Shown: positions 36,737-45,777, numbered from the stretch's first letter. The stretch is DNA of 64,000 bases from CAVSJA01 sp963728145 (GCA_963728145.1 CAVSJA010000009.1:62001-126000), one strand, 5' to 3'. The notes: generated from the sequence alone by a model not told the origin. Numbers and translations: made by a program.

Positions 36737-39700
36737 TTAAAAATCAAGATTTACACCCAGTACGAACATACGCGGACGGGGATACAGGTTATTGTCAATC
36801 CCTGTAATTTCCGGATCGAGTCCTTTGTATTTCGTGATCACAAATGCATTCTGCACATTGGCTGTTAACCTAAGATTAGCGTCTTTAAATACTTTGCCCA
36901 TATCATATCCCAGGTTGATATTATCCATCCTGAAGAAAGATGCATTCTGAACATAATAATCGGAGAAGTACTGGTTGTTGGTAAATCCTGTTTCGAGATA
37001 ATTTGCTGATGCGTTTACAATCCAGCCCAAAGGATTTAATATTTGTCTTAAAGCTCCAAGATTGCTTTGAACGTTATGATAGTTGTAATTTCCAACAAAT
37101 GCACGGGCTACAAAACCTGCTGTCCATTTACCATAATTAACGCTGGTATTGAATCCCATGAAAAAGCGGGCATTTGGTGACTTGTAACGGTAAAGGTCAT
37201 TATCGTTGATAACTCCATCCCTGTTCAGGTCCTCATAAAGTCCTTCGATGGGTTTGTTGTCCTGATCATAAACCTGCTTATAAACAAAGAAGGTATTTGG
37301 CCTGTAACCGACTGAATGGATCTGGATCGTGTTACCGGTGCCACCGGCGATTCCACCGACGCGATTCCCTTTAAATGAAGGATCGTCATTCAACAAAAGG
37401 TTGGTAACCTTTGGATTGATATAAGTGAAGTTAACTCCAAAGTTCCAGGTGAGATTTCTATTCTGAACCGGAACAGTATTGAGTGTAAGTTCAACGCCAT
37501 TGCTTTCGATATTACCCACGTTGGTAAGCAACTGGTTGCTGAAATTTGTACCTAAAGGAATCGGAACAACACTCAACAGGTCTTTTGTTTTACGAAAGAA
37601 TACATCAATTGAACCACCAAGCCTGTTTCCGAAAAATCCGAAATCAAGTGCCACATTGAAATTGGTTGTTGTTTCCCAACGAAGATTGGGATCGTATGCA
37701 CTTGGACGATACATGTTGAAGTATTCATTGCCCAACTGGTATTCTGCGGCATTATTACTTAAGGCATAGCTGGGAAGATATCCGTAGAAACTGATACCAT
37801 CCTGCTGTCCAGTAACGCCATAACCCACACGCAATTTCAGATCGCTAACTGTTTTAGAATTGATCAGGAAATCTTCTTCACTGATTCTCCACGCAAATGC
37901 GGCAGAAGGAAAAACTCCCCAACGCTCGGAAGGATTAAACCTTGACGTTCCATCTGTACGCAGGGTTGTGGTTAAGATATATTTATTCGCGAGTGTGTAA
38001 ACCAATCGACCATAATAGGAGATCAAAGTGTATTGGGGTTCGCTCAGCGCAAATTGAGGTTCAGTACCCGGACGAACCGAACCATCATAGCGGTGATCAG
38101 GATAAGCGTAATTGGAGAATTGGAAATCCTGGTAACCGTAACCCGCCGTGAAATCTATGCGGCTGTTGATCGACGTTAACTCTTTTAAATAATTAAGATA
38201 GAATTCAAAAAGGAGATTCTTTCTTTCGTTCTGGTAATAATTATTTATACCGCCATAGTGATTTACTTTGAAAGGATTGCTTTGAATGTCCCAGCGACGA
38301 TAAGTTGAAGCAGCGCTGTCAGTCACCAGTACTGTTCCTTCACCGCGTTGGTAATCGATGCCTGCATTCAGGTTAGCACGCAAGCCTTTTACCCATGGTA
38401 AAGAATAATCCAATTGAAGGTTTCCAATACCACGCAATACTTCACTATTATCATCGCGCATCTCGAGAAGTGAAACAGGATTGCGGGATGCAAGATCGAG
38501 TGGCGGTGCACCCGCTGAATTATTATCTACATATTCAAAGAATCCACCAAAACGATTGCTGTTAACTCTTACTGGTTGGGTCGGGTCGAATGCAATTGCT
38601 GAACCGATCGCTCCTTCGTTTGCAAAATGATTTGTTGTCCTTCCGCCTTTAAGGTTGAAATCAACTTTCAATCTTTCTTTAAGAAACTTTGGACTCAGGT
38701 TTATGGCCAGCGTCTGACGTTTGAAGTTTCCAGTCTTTAAGATTCCATCCTGATTCAGGAAGCCACCTGAAACACGGAAAGGTAATTTTCCATCCATCAC
38801 TGCGCCTGTCGCACTCAGGTTCAGGTCCTGACCAAATGCAGTTTGATAGATCTCATCCTGCCAATCGGTATTAGCAGTACCTAGTCTTCCCGCTTCTGCA
38901 GATGATCCTTTTGAATTTACAACAGTGCGCATTTCTTCTGCAGTAAGCACATCAACCTTGCTGGATGGAGTTTGTGCAAAGAACTGACCGGAGAAATTGA
39001 AAAGAACTTTACCTTTCTTTCCTTTCTTCGTTGTAATAATAATTACGCCATTCGATGCGCGTGATCCATAGATTGCCGCTGCTGAAGGATCTTTCAACAC
39101 CGTGATATTTTCAATATCGTTTGGATTGATAAGATTAAGTGGGTTAACAGAACCTGCTGCCCCACCGTTATCAACGGGAACATTGTCAATAATGATCAGC
39201 GGATCATTACTTGCATTCAAAGAAGCACCTCCGCGAATTCTTATGCGGCTTCCCGAACCAGGTGCTCCGCTATTAGAACTTATCTGTACACCTGCAACTT
39301 TACCAGCGATCAATTGTTCAGGTGTTTGTATCGCACCTTTTACAAAGTCTTTGGATGATACTGATGCAACAGCACCAGTCAGATCTTTTTTCCTGGTAGT
39401 ACCATAACCTACTACTACTATTTCATTGAGAGAAGAATTGGATGCAACTAAATTGACGTTGACATCACTACCGGTGATGCTTAGTTCTTGTTGAGTAAAA
39501 CCTACTGAAGAAATGACAAGAGTTTGAGAATTTGCAGGAACTGATATCCGGAAAATTCCATTTGCATCTGTTTTAGTTCCAACTTTAGTGCCTTTGACCA
39601 GAACAGACACACCGGGCAAAGGAGTTCCATCTTTGGAATCTGTAATCTTTCCAGTTATTATCCTATCCTGCGCCCAGGCAATACTGGAGAGCATGAGGAG

Positions 39701-39751
39701 TATAAGCAAAAAGGCAGACCTCCTCGCAAGCAAGCGTTTCAGCATAAACAT
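36737..39751 (-). CDS. SusC/RagA family TonB-linked outer-membrane transporter of the starch locus
   Basis: The protein of about 1,004 residues carries a signal peptide (SAFLLILLMLSSIAWAQ), a regulatory beta-sandwich (ITGKITDSKDGTPLPGVSVL), VVVGYGTTRKKDLTGAVASV, a plug (ITVLKDPSAAAIYGSRASNG) and a barrel ending in FVLGVNLDF. It imports maltooligosaccharides under TonB energy if the locus works like the Sus system of Bacteroides. I start at ATG 39751 (39745 is also possible); the open frame to 39799 runs through the promoter and operator. It is the first gene of susC-D-E-F-G. Confidence 0.94.
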   Translation of the reverse strand: MFMLKRLLARRSAFLLILLMLSSIAWAQDRIITGKITDSKDGTPLPGVSVLVKGTKVGTKTDANGIFRISVPANSQTLVISSVGFTQQELSITGSDVNVNLVASNSSLNEIVVVGYGTTRKKDLTGAVASVSSKDFVKGAIQTPEQLIAGKVAGVQISSNSGAPGSGSRIRIRGGASLNASNDPLIIIDNVPVDNGGAAGSVNPLNLINPNDIENITVLKDPSAAAIYGSRASNGVIIITTKKGKKGKVLFNFSGQFFAQTPSSKVDVLTAEEMRTVVNSKGSSAEAGRLGTANTDWQDEIYQTAFGQDLNLSATGAVMDGKLPFRVSGGFLNQDGILKTGNFKRQTLAINLSPKFLKERLKVDFNLKGGRTTNHFANEGAIGSAIAFDPTQPVRVNSNRFGGFFEYVDNNSAGAPPLDLASRNPVSLLEMRDDNSEVLRGIGNLQLDYSLPWVKGLRANLNAGIDYQRGEGTVLVTDSAASTYRRWDIQSNPFKVNHYGGINNYYQNERKNLLFEFYLNYLKELTSINSRIDFTAGYGYQDFQFSNYAYPDHRYDGSVRPGTEPQFALSEPQYTLISYYGRLVYTLANKYILTTTLRTDGTSRFNPSERWGVFPSAAFAWRISEEDFLINSKTVSDLKLRVGYGVTGQQDGISFYGYLPSYALSNNAAEYQLGNEYFNMYRPSAYDPNLRWETTTNFNVALDFGFFGNRLGGSIDVFFRKTKDLLSVVPIPLGTNFSNQLLTNVGNIESNGVELTLNTVPVQNRNLTWNFGVNFTYINPKVTNLLLNDDPSFKGNRVGGIAGGTGNTIQIHSVGYRPNTFFVYKQVYDQDNKPIEGLYEDLNRDGVINDNDLYRYKSPNARFFMGFNTSVNYGKWTAGFVARAFVGNYNYHNVQSNLGALRQILNPLGWIVNASANYLETGFTNNQYFSDYYVQNASFFRMDNINLGYDMGKVFKDANLRLTANVQNAFVITKYKGLDPEITGIDNNLYPRPRMFVLGVNLDF

Positions 39752-39770
39752 AATTTTGGTTATTAACGAA

Positions 39771-39816
39771 TGTGTATCTAGTACACAATGTAACATCATT
39801 TTTTCATTACCTCCAA
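39771..39816 (-). promoter_or_regulatory. Promoter and operator-like inverted repeat of the starch sus operon
   Basis: On the minus strand, TTTG is followed after 21 nt by TACATTGT, a near-match to TAnnTTTG. It runs directly into TGTGTACTAGATACACA (39771-39787), an inverted repeat TGTGTA-N5-TACACA. It ends about 20 bp before the susC start. The overlap with the -7 box is the layout expected for repression. Confidence 0.7.
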
Positions 39817-39968
39817 ATTTTGTTCAAGAAATTCGGCCGCTTGTAAAAAATCCTCCAATCGACTTAAATTGTAATCCTTTTACATTGAGCCTATCTCCGA
39901 AGTCTCGCCCGAAATCCCCTGTGGAAGCGGGTTGTGAATTGAAGAGGTGAATGAACAGAACCTAATAC

Positions 39969-42071
39969 ATGTCCACTATGTACTCAGCCGATTCTATAAA
40001 AAAGTCAACAAAACTTACTCAAAAGCTGCTTTCAATCGTACCAGAAGTTCCTAAGACTGAAATCGATTCCTTGCGGGAAATTCTTCGCTTTCATGAGCAC
40101 AGGTATTATATAATGAATGATCCCCTAATCTCGGATTTCGAATACGACCAGTTATATAAGGCCCTGGAAAAAATTGAAAAGGATAACCCAAAGCTTATTG
40201 TTAAGGATTCTCCTACCCAACGTGTTGCTATGGAATTGACGAAGGATTTTCCAAAGGCTTTCCATATGGTTCCCATGCTTTCATTGCAGAACTCCTACAA
40301 TGCGGATGACCTTTTGGATTGGGATCGGAAAGCAAGGGAATTGTCAGGACTTTCAAAGATTGAGTACTGTATTGAACCCAAGTTCGATGGGGCGAGTATT
40401 TCGGTAATCTATGAGAATGATCTTTTGACAAGAGCTGCTACCAGGGGGACTGGTGAATATGGAGATGAAATAACAGCCAATATCCGCCAGATACGCTCGG
40501 TTCCCCTGTCTGCTGTCTTTACTAAATATGGTGTGCAGCAAATAGAGATCAGAGGTGAGGTATTGATGTCTAAAAACAATTTCAAGAAATACAATGAACA
40601 ACTGGCTGAACTAAGTCTTCCTCCACTAGCGAACCCACGAAATGCAGCAGCCGGAACACTTAAGATCAAAGACCCCAAAGAAGTTGCGAGAAGGAAACTG
40701 GAGGCGTTTCTTTATCATACAAGTTATTTCAATCCATTACCGGGGAAAAAACTGGACAAAAAACTGGATACGCATAGTGGCTCGCTTGAAATGCTTTGGG
40801 AATTGGGCTTTCGTAGTCCCATGAACGAAATGAAAGTAGTGAAAGGAATAGAAGCGGTTATAGAGTACTGTAATGAATACGAGAAAAAGAGGGACGAGCT
40901 TCCATACGAGATTGACGGAATGGTGATTAAGGTAAATAGTGCAGAATTGCAGGACCGGCTCGGCATGACAACTCATCATCCAAGATGGGCTATTGCATAT
41001 AAGTTCAAAGCAAGACAGGCAACCAGTAAATTGAAAGCCGTCGAATTCCAGGTAGGGAGAACTGGTTCAATCACGCCTGTAGCCAAGATAGACCCGGTCC
41101 ATATCGGTGGTGTGACCGTTAGTTCCATTTCCTTGTTTAATGAAGACGTGATTAAAGAGAAAGATTTAAAAATCGGTGATACGGTACTGGTAGAACGTGC
41201 CGGAGATGTTATTCCATATATCGTAAAACCACTATCCGAATTAAGGGATGGAAAAGAGAAAAAAATCACCTTCCCAACTAATTGCCCTGTTTGTGGTGAT
41301 AAACTTGTAAAGACTGAAGGAGAAGCAGTTCTACGTTGCAATAATATTAATTGTGAAGCACAGGTTGTTGAACGGATCATCCATTACTGCAGTAAAGATG
41401 CTATGGATATCAGAGGGTTTGGAGATGCATTGATCAGGAAATTCTTTGAAATGGAATTTCTTAAAGATATCCCTGGCATTTATACACTTCCCTTTGAAAA
41501 GATCAGGAAACTTGAAGGTTTTGGTGAGAAAAGTATTACAAATCTTCAGAATGCGATCATTGCGTCCAAAGAGCAACCATTAAACAGATTGATTTTCGCA
41601 TTGGGTATCCGTTACATAGGAGAAACGACTGCCAAAACGCTTGCTCATGCCGTTAAACATCTGCTTGATTTTAAAAACTTTTCATTGGAAGAACTTCAGA
41701 ATCTTGAAGATGTAGGACCTAAAGTAGCTGGAAGTGTATTCCAGTTTTTTAAGAATAAGGATAATATCCACATGCTTGAAAAATTAGAATCAATTGGGCT
41801 TCAATTGAAAAATGTAAAGAGACAGATCGTATCCGATGGCAACCTTGGCGGTCAAACGTTTTTATTTACAGGCACTTTGCCAACATTAAAGCGCAATGAT
41901 GCAGAATCAATGGTTGAAACACACGGCGGTAAGTTACTAGGTGGGGTAAGCAGCAAGCTTAATTACCTTGTAGTTGGTGAAGATGCCGGATCAAAATTGG
42001 AGAAAGCTAAAAAAATACCTGCAATAAAAATTATAAGTGAAGCAGAGTTCCTGCAGCTGTTAAATCATTAG
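39969..42071 (+). CDS. ligA: NAD-dependent DNA ligase
   Basis: LigA seals nicks in replication and repair. The 700-residue protein has all domains in order: Ia (HEHRYYIMNDPLISDFEYDQ), the nucleotidyltransferase domain with the adenylation Lys in EPKFDGASI, the OB fold, a Cys4 zinc finger (CPVCGDKL and CNNINCEAQ), helix-hairpin-helix repeats (GFGEKSITNL, LEDVGPKVA) and a C-terminal BRCT domain (GQTFLFTGTLPTLKRNDAE). The ATG at 39969 or 39978 could be used. It diverges from the starch locus with a shared spacer of about 215 bp that holds the sus operator. Confidence 0.97.
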   Translation: MSTMYSADSIKKSTKLTQKLLSIVPEVPKTEIDSLREILRFHEHRYYIMNDPLISDFEYDQLYKALEKIEKDNPKLIVKDSPTQRVAMELTKDFPKAFHMVPMLSLQNSYNADDLLDWDRKARELSGLSKIEYCIEPKFDGASISVIYENDLLTRAATRGTGEYGDEITANIRQIRSVPLSAVFTKYGVQQIEIRGEVLMSKNNFKKYNEQLAELSLPPLANPRNAAAGTLKIKDPKEVARRKLEAFLYHTSYFNPLPGKKLDKKLDTHSGSLEMLWELGFRSPMNEMKVVKGIEAVIEYCNEYEKKRDELPYEIDGMVIKVNSAELQDRLGMTTHHPRWAIAYKFKARQATSKLKAVEFQVGRTGSITPVAKIDPVHIGGVTVSSISLFNEDVIKEKDLKIGDTVLVERAGDVIPYIVKPLSELRDGKEKKITFPTNCPVCGDKLVKTEGEAVLRCNNINCEAQVVERIIHYCSKDAMDIRGFGDALIRKFFEMEFLKDIPGIYTLPFEKIRKLEGFGEKSITNLQNAIIASKEQPLNRLIFALGIRYIGETTAKTLAHAVKHLLDFKNFSLEELQNLEDVGPKVAGSVFQFFKNKDNIHMLEKLESIGLQLKNVKRQIVSDGNLGGQTFLFTGTLPTLKRNDAESMVETHGGKLLGGVSSKLNYLVVGEDAGSKLEKAKKIPAIKIISEAEFLQLLNH

Positions 42072-42176
42072 AATTTTCTTGCAATCTTTTTTTTCTTTGC
42101 AAACTAATTTTTATTTGCCATCTATTTCGTGTATTCGCTTTTCTTATTTACGTAACTTTAGCTAAAGGCAAAAGCG

Positions 42177-42740
42177 ATGGTCAAAAAAATCTCAGGCGAG
42201 GTGTGGAAACCTTTGCAGTTTCCTGGCTGGAAACACCTGCGCCGCAAATACGCGTTGTCTTCACATGGTAGAATTGCCAGCTATGTGAGCGACTTAACTG
42301 AAGATGGCAAATTACTCGAAGGGTCTTTGACAACCGGCTACAGGACCCTGAACCTTCATCGTCCCGGAAATAACGGAACGCTGTACATTCATCGTGAACT
42401 TGCGCGCTTGTTCTTGAAGAAGAATTCACCCAAACACAAGTATGTTATCCATCAAAATCACAACAAGCTTGATAACAATGTGAGGAATTTAAAGTGGGCT
42501 GAATTGGATAAAATGATTGAACATCAGCAGGGAAGTCCCGCCAAGATCGCGTACAAAAAAGTACAGGCGAACAAAACCGAAGGTCTGAAGTTGAATGCCA
42601 GCCAGGTGAAAAAAATCAAAAAGATCCTGGATGACAGAAACAGGCAGATCACGATTAAGAGATTAGCAGAGAAATATGGTGTGAGTGAAATGACGATGTA
42701 CAGGATTAAAAGCGGAGAGAACTGGGATCATGTAGGATAA
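42177..42740 (+). CDS. NUMOD4 / HNH-like protein with C-terminal helix-turn-helix
   Basis: The 187-residue protein opens with a NUMOD4-like segment (EVWKPLQFPGWKHLRRKYALS, SSHGRIASY) and continues as an HNH_3-type region (YIHRELARLFL, then VIHQNHNKLDNNVRNLKWAE). It ends in a helix-turn-helix (IKRLAEKYGVSEMTMYRIKS). This looks like a homing-endonuclease-derived protein. There is no intron, intein or terminal repeat around it, so it may act as a regulator or restriction-like nuclease rather than as a mobile element. The nucleolytic His in VIHQ.H is present in modified form. TAACTTTA just upstream may be a -7 element. Confidence 0.7.
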   Translation: MVKKISGEVWKPLQFPGWKHLRRKYALSSHGRIASYVSDLTEDGKLLEGSLTTGYRTLNLHRPGNNGTLYIHRELARLFLKKNSPKHKYVIHQNHNKLDNNVRNLKWAELDKMIEHQQGSPAKIAYKKVQANKTEGLKLNASQVKKIKKILDDRNRQITIKRLAEKYGVSEMTMYRIKSGENWDHVG

Positions 42741-42745
42741 TCTCC

Positions 42746-42893
42746 GTGAATGTGAATGGTGAATGGTGAATGGTGAATAGTTAATTGCCAAATGCAATTC
42801 AATATTCATTATTCACCATTATCATTTACCTTCGGCAACTCATTCCGCGACCCATTCACCATTCACCCATTCACCATTGACCATTCACCACCA
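42746..42893. repeat. GTGAATG / CATTCAC heptamer inverted pair
   Basis: 42746-42779 holds four to five GTGAATG units. 42851-42893 holds the inverse, CATTCAC-type units (CCATTCA, CCATTGA). A weaker block lies between them at 42801-42826. It fills the 152-bp gap up to the start codon of the DUF2461 gene. Confidence 0.85.
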
Positions 42894-43561
42894 TGTTGCA
42901 GCCCGCTACGCTAAAGTTTCTTCGCGATTTAAAGAAAAACAATAACAAACCCTGGTTCGATACACATCGTAGTCAATATGAAACTGCGAAGAAGGACTTT
43001 GAACTGTTCATACAGGAAGTGATTTCAAAGCACGGGAAGAAGGATCCGGATATTAAAGACCTGGTCGCAAAGAATTGTCTTTTTCGCATAAATCGTGATA
43101 TCAGGTTTTCGAAAGATAAAACTCCATACAAATCAAATTTTGGTGCAAGTATTTCCAAAGGAGGAAAGAAATCATCTTTTGCAGGTTACTATTTTCATTG
43201 CGAGCCCGGACAATCTTTTGTAGGAGGCGGGATCTGGCAACCCGAGCCGGATAAGATGAAAAAAGTAAGACAGGAGATCGATTACAATTGGGATGAATTC
43301 AAAAAGCTAATCGGCTCAAAGAAATTCAAATCTATTTACAATGATCTCTACGCCGGCGAAGACATGAGTCTTTCTAAAGTGCCGCAAGGATTTGAAAAGG
43401 AGAATCCGGCTGCAAAATATCTCAAGCTCAAAAGCTGGATTGCTATGCGTGAAATAAAGGATGCTGACCTTACTTCAAAAGGCTTGATTAAGCTTACTCT
43501 CGACACATTCGATACTTTACAACCCTTGTTGAAATTTCTGAATAGGGCCGTAGAGGACTAA
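42893..43561 (+). CDS. DUF2461 (TIGR02453) protein
   Basis: The 222-residue cytosolic protein matches the family opening (LKFLRDLKKNNNKPWFDTHR) and its central signature INRDIRFSKDKTPYKSNFGA, with GGGIWQPEPDKM later. The family is widespread and of unknown function; the conserved Arg/Asp/Lys cluster (RDIRFSKDKTPYK) suggests an active or binding site. The start codon directly follows a block of CATTCAC repeats, so no ribosome-binding region other than the repeat exists. Confidence 0.88.
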   Translation: MLQPATLKFLRDLKKNNNKPWFDTHRSQYETAKKDFELFIQEVISKHGKKDPDIKDLVAKNCLFRINRDIRFSKDKTPYKSNFGASISKGGKKSSFAGYYFHCEPGQSFVGGGIWQPEPDKMKKVRQEIDYNWDEFKKLIGSKKFKSIYNDLYAGEDMSLSKVPQGFEKENPAAKYLKLKSWIAMREIKDADLTSKGLIKLTLDTFDTLQPLLKFLNRAVED

Positions 43562-43570
43562 TCCACCAGG

Positions 43571-43660
43571 AATTATTGATTATTAATTATTGATTATTGG
43601 GTCAGCAACTAAACATAATAATCAATAATTAATATTTAATAATAAATAATTAATAATCAA
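43571..43660. repeat. AT-rich 7-8-bp repeats (ATTATTG / CAATAAT) in inverted pair
   Basis: 43571-43599 has TTATTGAT and TTATTAAT units. 43615-43660 has the inverse AATAATC units. The same family appears at 62897-63003. The AT-rich composition makes this the least specific of the repeat families. Confidence 0.7.
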
Positions 43661-43767
43661 CGTTTTCGCCGTTTTTAGGGTTCTTTGCCTTTATAAAAAG
43701 TTAACGCCCTTATATACTCATTTCCTAGTTACTAACGTTGTAGCATACAGTGTAAAACCCTTACGTT

Positions 43768-44469
43768 ATGAAAAACCTTCTACCCTGTCTAGCCCTTGTT
43801 GTATGCGTTGTGGTTTTTTCTTGTAAAAGCCAGAAGTACTACACTTCAAATGAATTTGAACAGGCCACTGCTAATCATCAGCTGATTGCCGTTGTTCCAG
43901 CAGAAATAGTTTTTACTGGTACTCAACCAAAGAAATTAACTCCGGAGGATATCGTGAAAATCGAGGAAGCAGAAAGTATCGCTTTCCAGGAAGCCCTGTA
44001 CAATAACATCCTTGAACATGCGAATGGCCGGAAATATTATACCAGGGTTGAATTCCAGGATATCAGCACTACCCGGAAAATCCTTACGGATAATAACCTC
44101 CCTAATCGTAAGGCTTGGGGAATTAGCGATAAAGAATTAGCAACGCTTCTCAAAGTTGATGCTGTGGTCAGAATGCGTGTCCAAAAGAAGCGCTACATGA
44201 GCGATCTCGCTTCATATGGTATTGACCTGGCAAAACAAATTGGCTGGGAATATACAGGTGGAAGGATTCCTGGTACCGGTATCGGTATTCCAAACATTAA
44301 GAATAATACCAATGATATCTATGCTTCATGCAGTGTGTTGAGTAATGGAAGAACATTGTGGAATGATCATTACAAGAGCGCTTCTGACTGGAATAGTCCC
44401 GCAAACGAGATCATCGAAGGAATCACCGAAACTTTCGGAAAACATTTTCCGTACAAACAAAGACGTTAG
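43768..44469 (+). CDS. Lipoprotein, unknown function
   Basis: The 233-residue protein has a lipoprotein signal (VVCVVVFSCKSQKYY, Cys at about 19) and a soluble domain of mixed helices and strands. The central part (EAESIAFQEALYNNILEHA, then LATLLKVDAVVRMRVQKKRY) resembles periplasmic proteins of the type that assemble stress- or curli-like factors, but I cannot name a family. A Gly/Pro/Ile-rich loop (GGRIPGTGIGIPNIKNN) lies near residue 170. A terminator follows it. Confidence 0.75.
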   Translation: MKNLLPCLALVVCVVVFSCKSQKYYTSNEFEQATANHQLIAVVPAEIVFTGTQPKKLTPEDIVKIEEAESIAFQEALYNNILEHANGRKYYTRVEFQDISTTRKILTDNNLPNRKAWGISDKELATLLKVDAVVRMRVQKKRYMSDLASYGIDLAKQIGWEYTGGRIPGTGIGIPNIKNNTNDIYASCSVLSNGRTLWNDHYKSASDWNSPANEIIEGITETFGKHFPYKQRR

Positions 44470-44515
44470 GATCAATTGATATTCTATACTGCAACCCTTG
44501 AATTTGTCATTTCGA

Positions 44516-44541
44516 GTCCCAGCTAAGCCGGGACTTTTTTT
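44516..44541 (+). terminator. Terminator of the lipoprotein gene
   Basis: GTCCCAGC, the loop TAA, then GCCGGGAC, followed by TTTTTTT. The upstream bases GTCATTTCGAG match the dispersed element at 50571 and 47621, so the terminator may derive from a repeat. Confidence 0.75.
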
Positions 44542-44561
44542 AATTTAAAAACTTTGAGAGT

Positions 44562-45569
44562 CTAAACCAGTTTATTAGCAATGAGATATTCGGCTATCTG
44601 AACTGCATTCGTAGCAGCTCCCTTCCTTAGGTTATCACTAACAATCCAAAGGTTCAGCGTATTTGGCTGCGATTCATCGCGGCGAATTCTTCCCACAAAT
44701 ACTTCATCCTTTTCATGAGCATCCATCGGCATCGGATATTTCTGTGTAGCGGGATCATCAACCAATACAACTCCAGCAGATTTTTGCAGTATTGTTTTTA
44801 CATCCTCGATTGAATAATCCCTGGCAAACTCCACATTCACTGCTTCGCTATGACCGCCGACAACCGGAATTCGAACTGTTGTTGAAGTAATCATGATTGA
44901 ATTATCACCCATGATCTTTCTTGTCTCATTCACCATCTTCATTTCTTCCTTTGTATATCCATTCTCGAGAAATACATCGATCTGCGGAATTGCATTCAGA
45001 TCGATTTGATACTTGTAAGCCATCGGGTATTCTCCGTTCGCACCTTTGACCGACTTGTCGCGTTCACCCATCAATTGATCAACAGCTTTCTTACCAGTGC
45101 CCGTTACACTTTGATAAGTTGAAACAACAATACGCTTGATCGTATAAGCTTTATGAAGTGGATTCAATGCAACCACCATCTGAATGGTTGAGCAATTCGG
45201 ATTTGCAATGATCTTATCATCCTTTGTCAGCACATCTGCGTTGATCTCAGGAACAACGAGCTTCTTTGTAGGATCCATTCTCCATGCAGAAGAATTATCG
45301 ATCACCGTAATTCCTGCTTCTGCGAACTTCGGAGCCCATTCGAGTGAAGTTGATCCCCCGGCAGAAAAAATAGCAATCGCAGGTTTCGCAGCAATCGCAT
45401 CAGTCATACTGATTACCTTATAGGGTTTGCCTTTAAAATAAACTTCCTTTCCAACAGATCTTTCTGAGGCTACCGGTAAGATCTCTGTTACCGGAAAATT
45501 TCTTTCTTCCAATATCTGCAACATTTTTGTGCCTACCAGGCCAGTGGCTCCTACGACTGCTACTTTCAT
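44562..45569 (-). CDS. asd: Aspartate-semialdehyde dehydrogenase
   Basis: Asd makes aspartate 4-semialdehyde, the branch point to lysine (and diaminopimelate), threonine and methionine. The 335-residue protein has the N-terminal NADP-binding motif VVGATGLVGTKMLQILEERNF, the catalytic Cys in IANPNCSTIQMVVAL (about residue 130), and the substrate-binding SVTGTGKKAVDQL. The late region RIPVVGGHSEAVNVEF contains the active-site His. The start is at 45569. A 5' leader with a short ORF and a terminator precedes it (45596-45760). Confidence 0.96.
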   Translation of the reverse strand: MKVAVVGATGLVGTKMLQILEERNFPVTEILPVASERSVGKEVYFKGKPYKVISMTDAIAAKPAIAIFSAGGSTSLEWAPKFAEAGITVIDNSSAWRMDPTKKLVVPEINADVLTKDDKIIANPNCSTIQMVVALNPLHKAYTIKRIVVSTYQSVTGTGKKAVDQLMGERDKSVKGANGEYPMAYKYQIDLNAIPQIDVFLENGYTKEEMKMVNETRKIMGDNSIMITSTTVRIPVVGGHSEAVNVEFARDYSIEDVKTILQKSAGVVLVDDPATQKYPMPMDAHEKDEVFVGRIRRDESQPNTLNLWIVSDNLRKGAATNAVQIAEYLIANKLV

Positions 45570-45595
45570 AATTTGTTTCGTTAAGAATATGTATT

Positions 45596-45627
45596 AAAAA
45601 ACAAAACCTTCCGTTTGCGGAAGGTTT
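45596..45627 (-). terminator. Terminator hairpin in the asd leader
   Basis: On the minus strand, AAACCTTCCG, the loop CAAA, then CGGAAGGTTT: a perfect 10-bp stem, followed by TGTTTTTT. It ends about 30 nt before the asd start codon, so transcripts must read through it to express asd. Confidence 0.85.
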
Positions 45628-45640
45628 GAGTATTTTGAAC

Positions 45641-45701
45641 CATACAAAATGTTTTTCTAACCCTCCAATTTTCCGGAACGTTTTTTAACGCATTTTGTAT
45701 G
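45641..45701 (-). promoter_or_regulatory. Complementary segments in the asd leader (candidate attenuator pairing)
   Basis: CATACAAAATG (45701 to 45691, inside the leader ORF) is perfectly complementary to CATTTTGTATG (45651 to 45641, just after the leader stop). The second segment can also pair locally (ATTTTG with CAAAAT). These mutually exclusive stems next to a terminator are typical of attenuators. Confidence 0.6.
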
Positions 45702-45716
45702 TTTTTTCATCATCAT
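45657..45716 (-). CDS. Putative asd leader peptide (19 aa)
   Basis: This short ORF, MMMKKHTKCVKKRSGKLEG, contains six Lys, three Met and one Thr, the end products of the pathway that Asd feeds. It starts about 35 nt after a -7 element (TAAATTTG on the minus strand, 45759 to 45752) and stops 5 nt before the second pairing segment. It overlaps one arm of the complementary pair. Lys codons are all AAA, so AT bias could contribute. I infer ribosome-mediated attenuation by charged-tRNA supply; no homologue was checked. Confidence 0.6.
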   Translation of the reverse strand: MMMKKHTKCVKKRSGKLEG

Positions 45717-45751
45717 TTCACCGCAAAAATAACAGCGCAATCAATGCCTTG

Positions 45752-45759
45752 CAAATTTA
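45752..45759 (-). promoter_or_regulatory. Candidate -7 element of asd
   Basis: TAAATTTG on the minus strand is an exact TAnnTTTG match. A clear -33 TTG is lacking. The implied start site near 45745 leaves about 30 nt before the leader ORF. Confidence 0.5.
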
Positions 45760-45777
45760 ATTTTACCGGGCTAACGG

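Noticed and set aside
42177..42740. Active homing endonuclease or mobile intron
   Set aside because: No intron, intein or insertion scar was seen around it.
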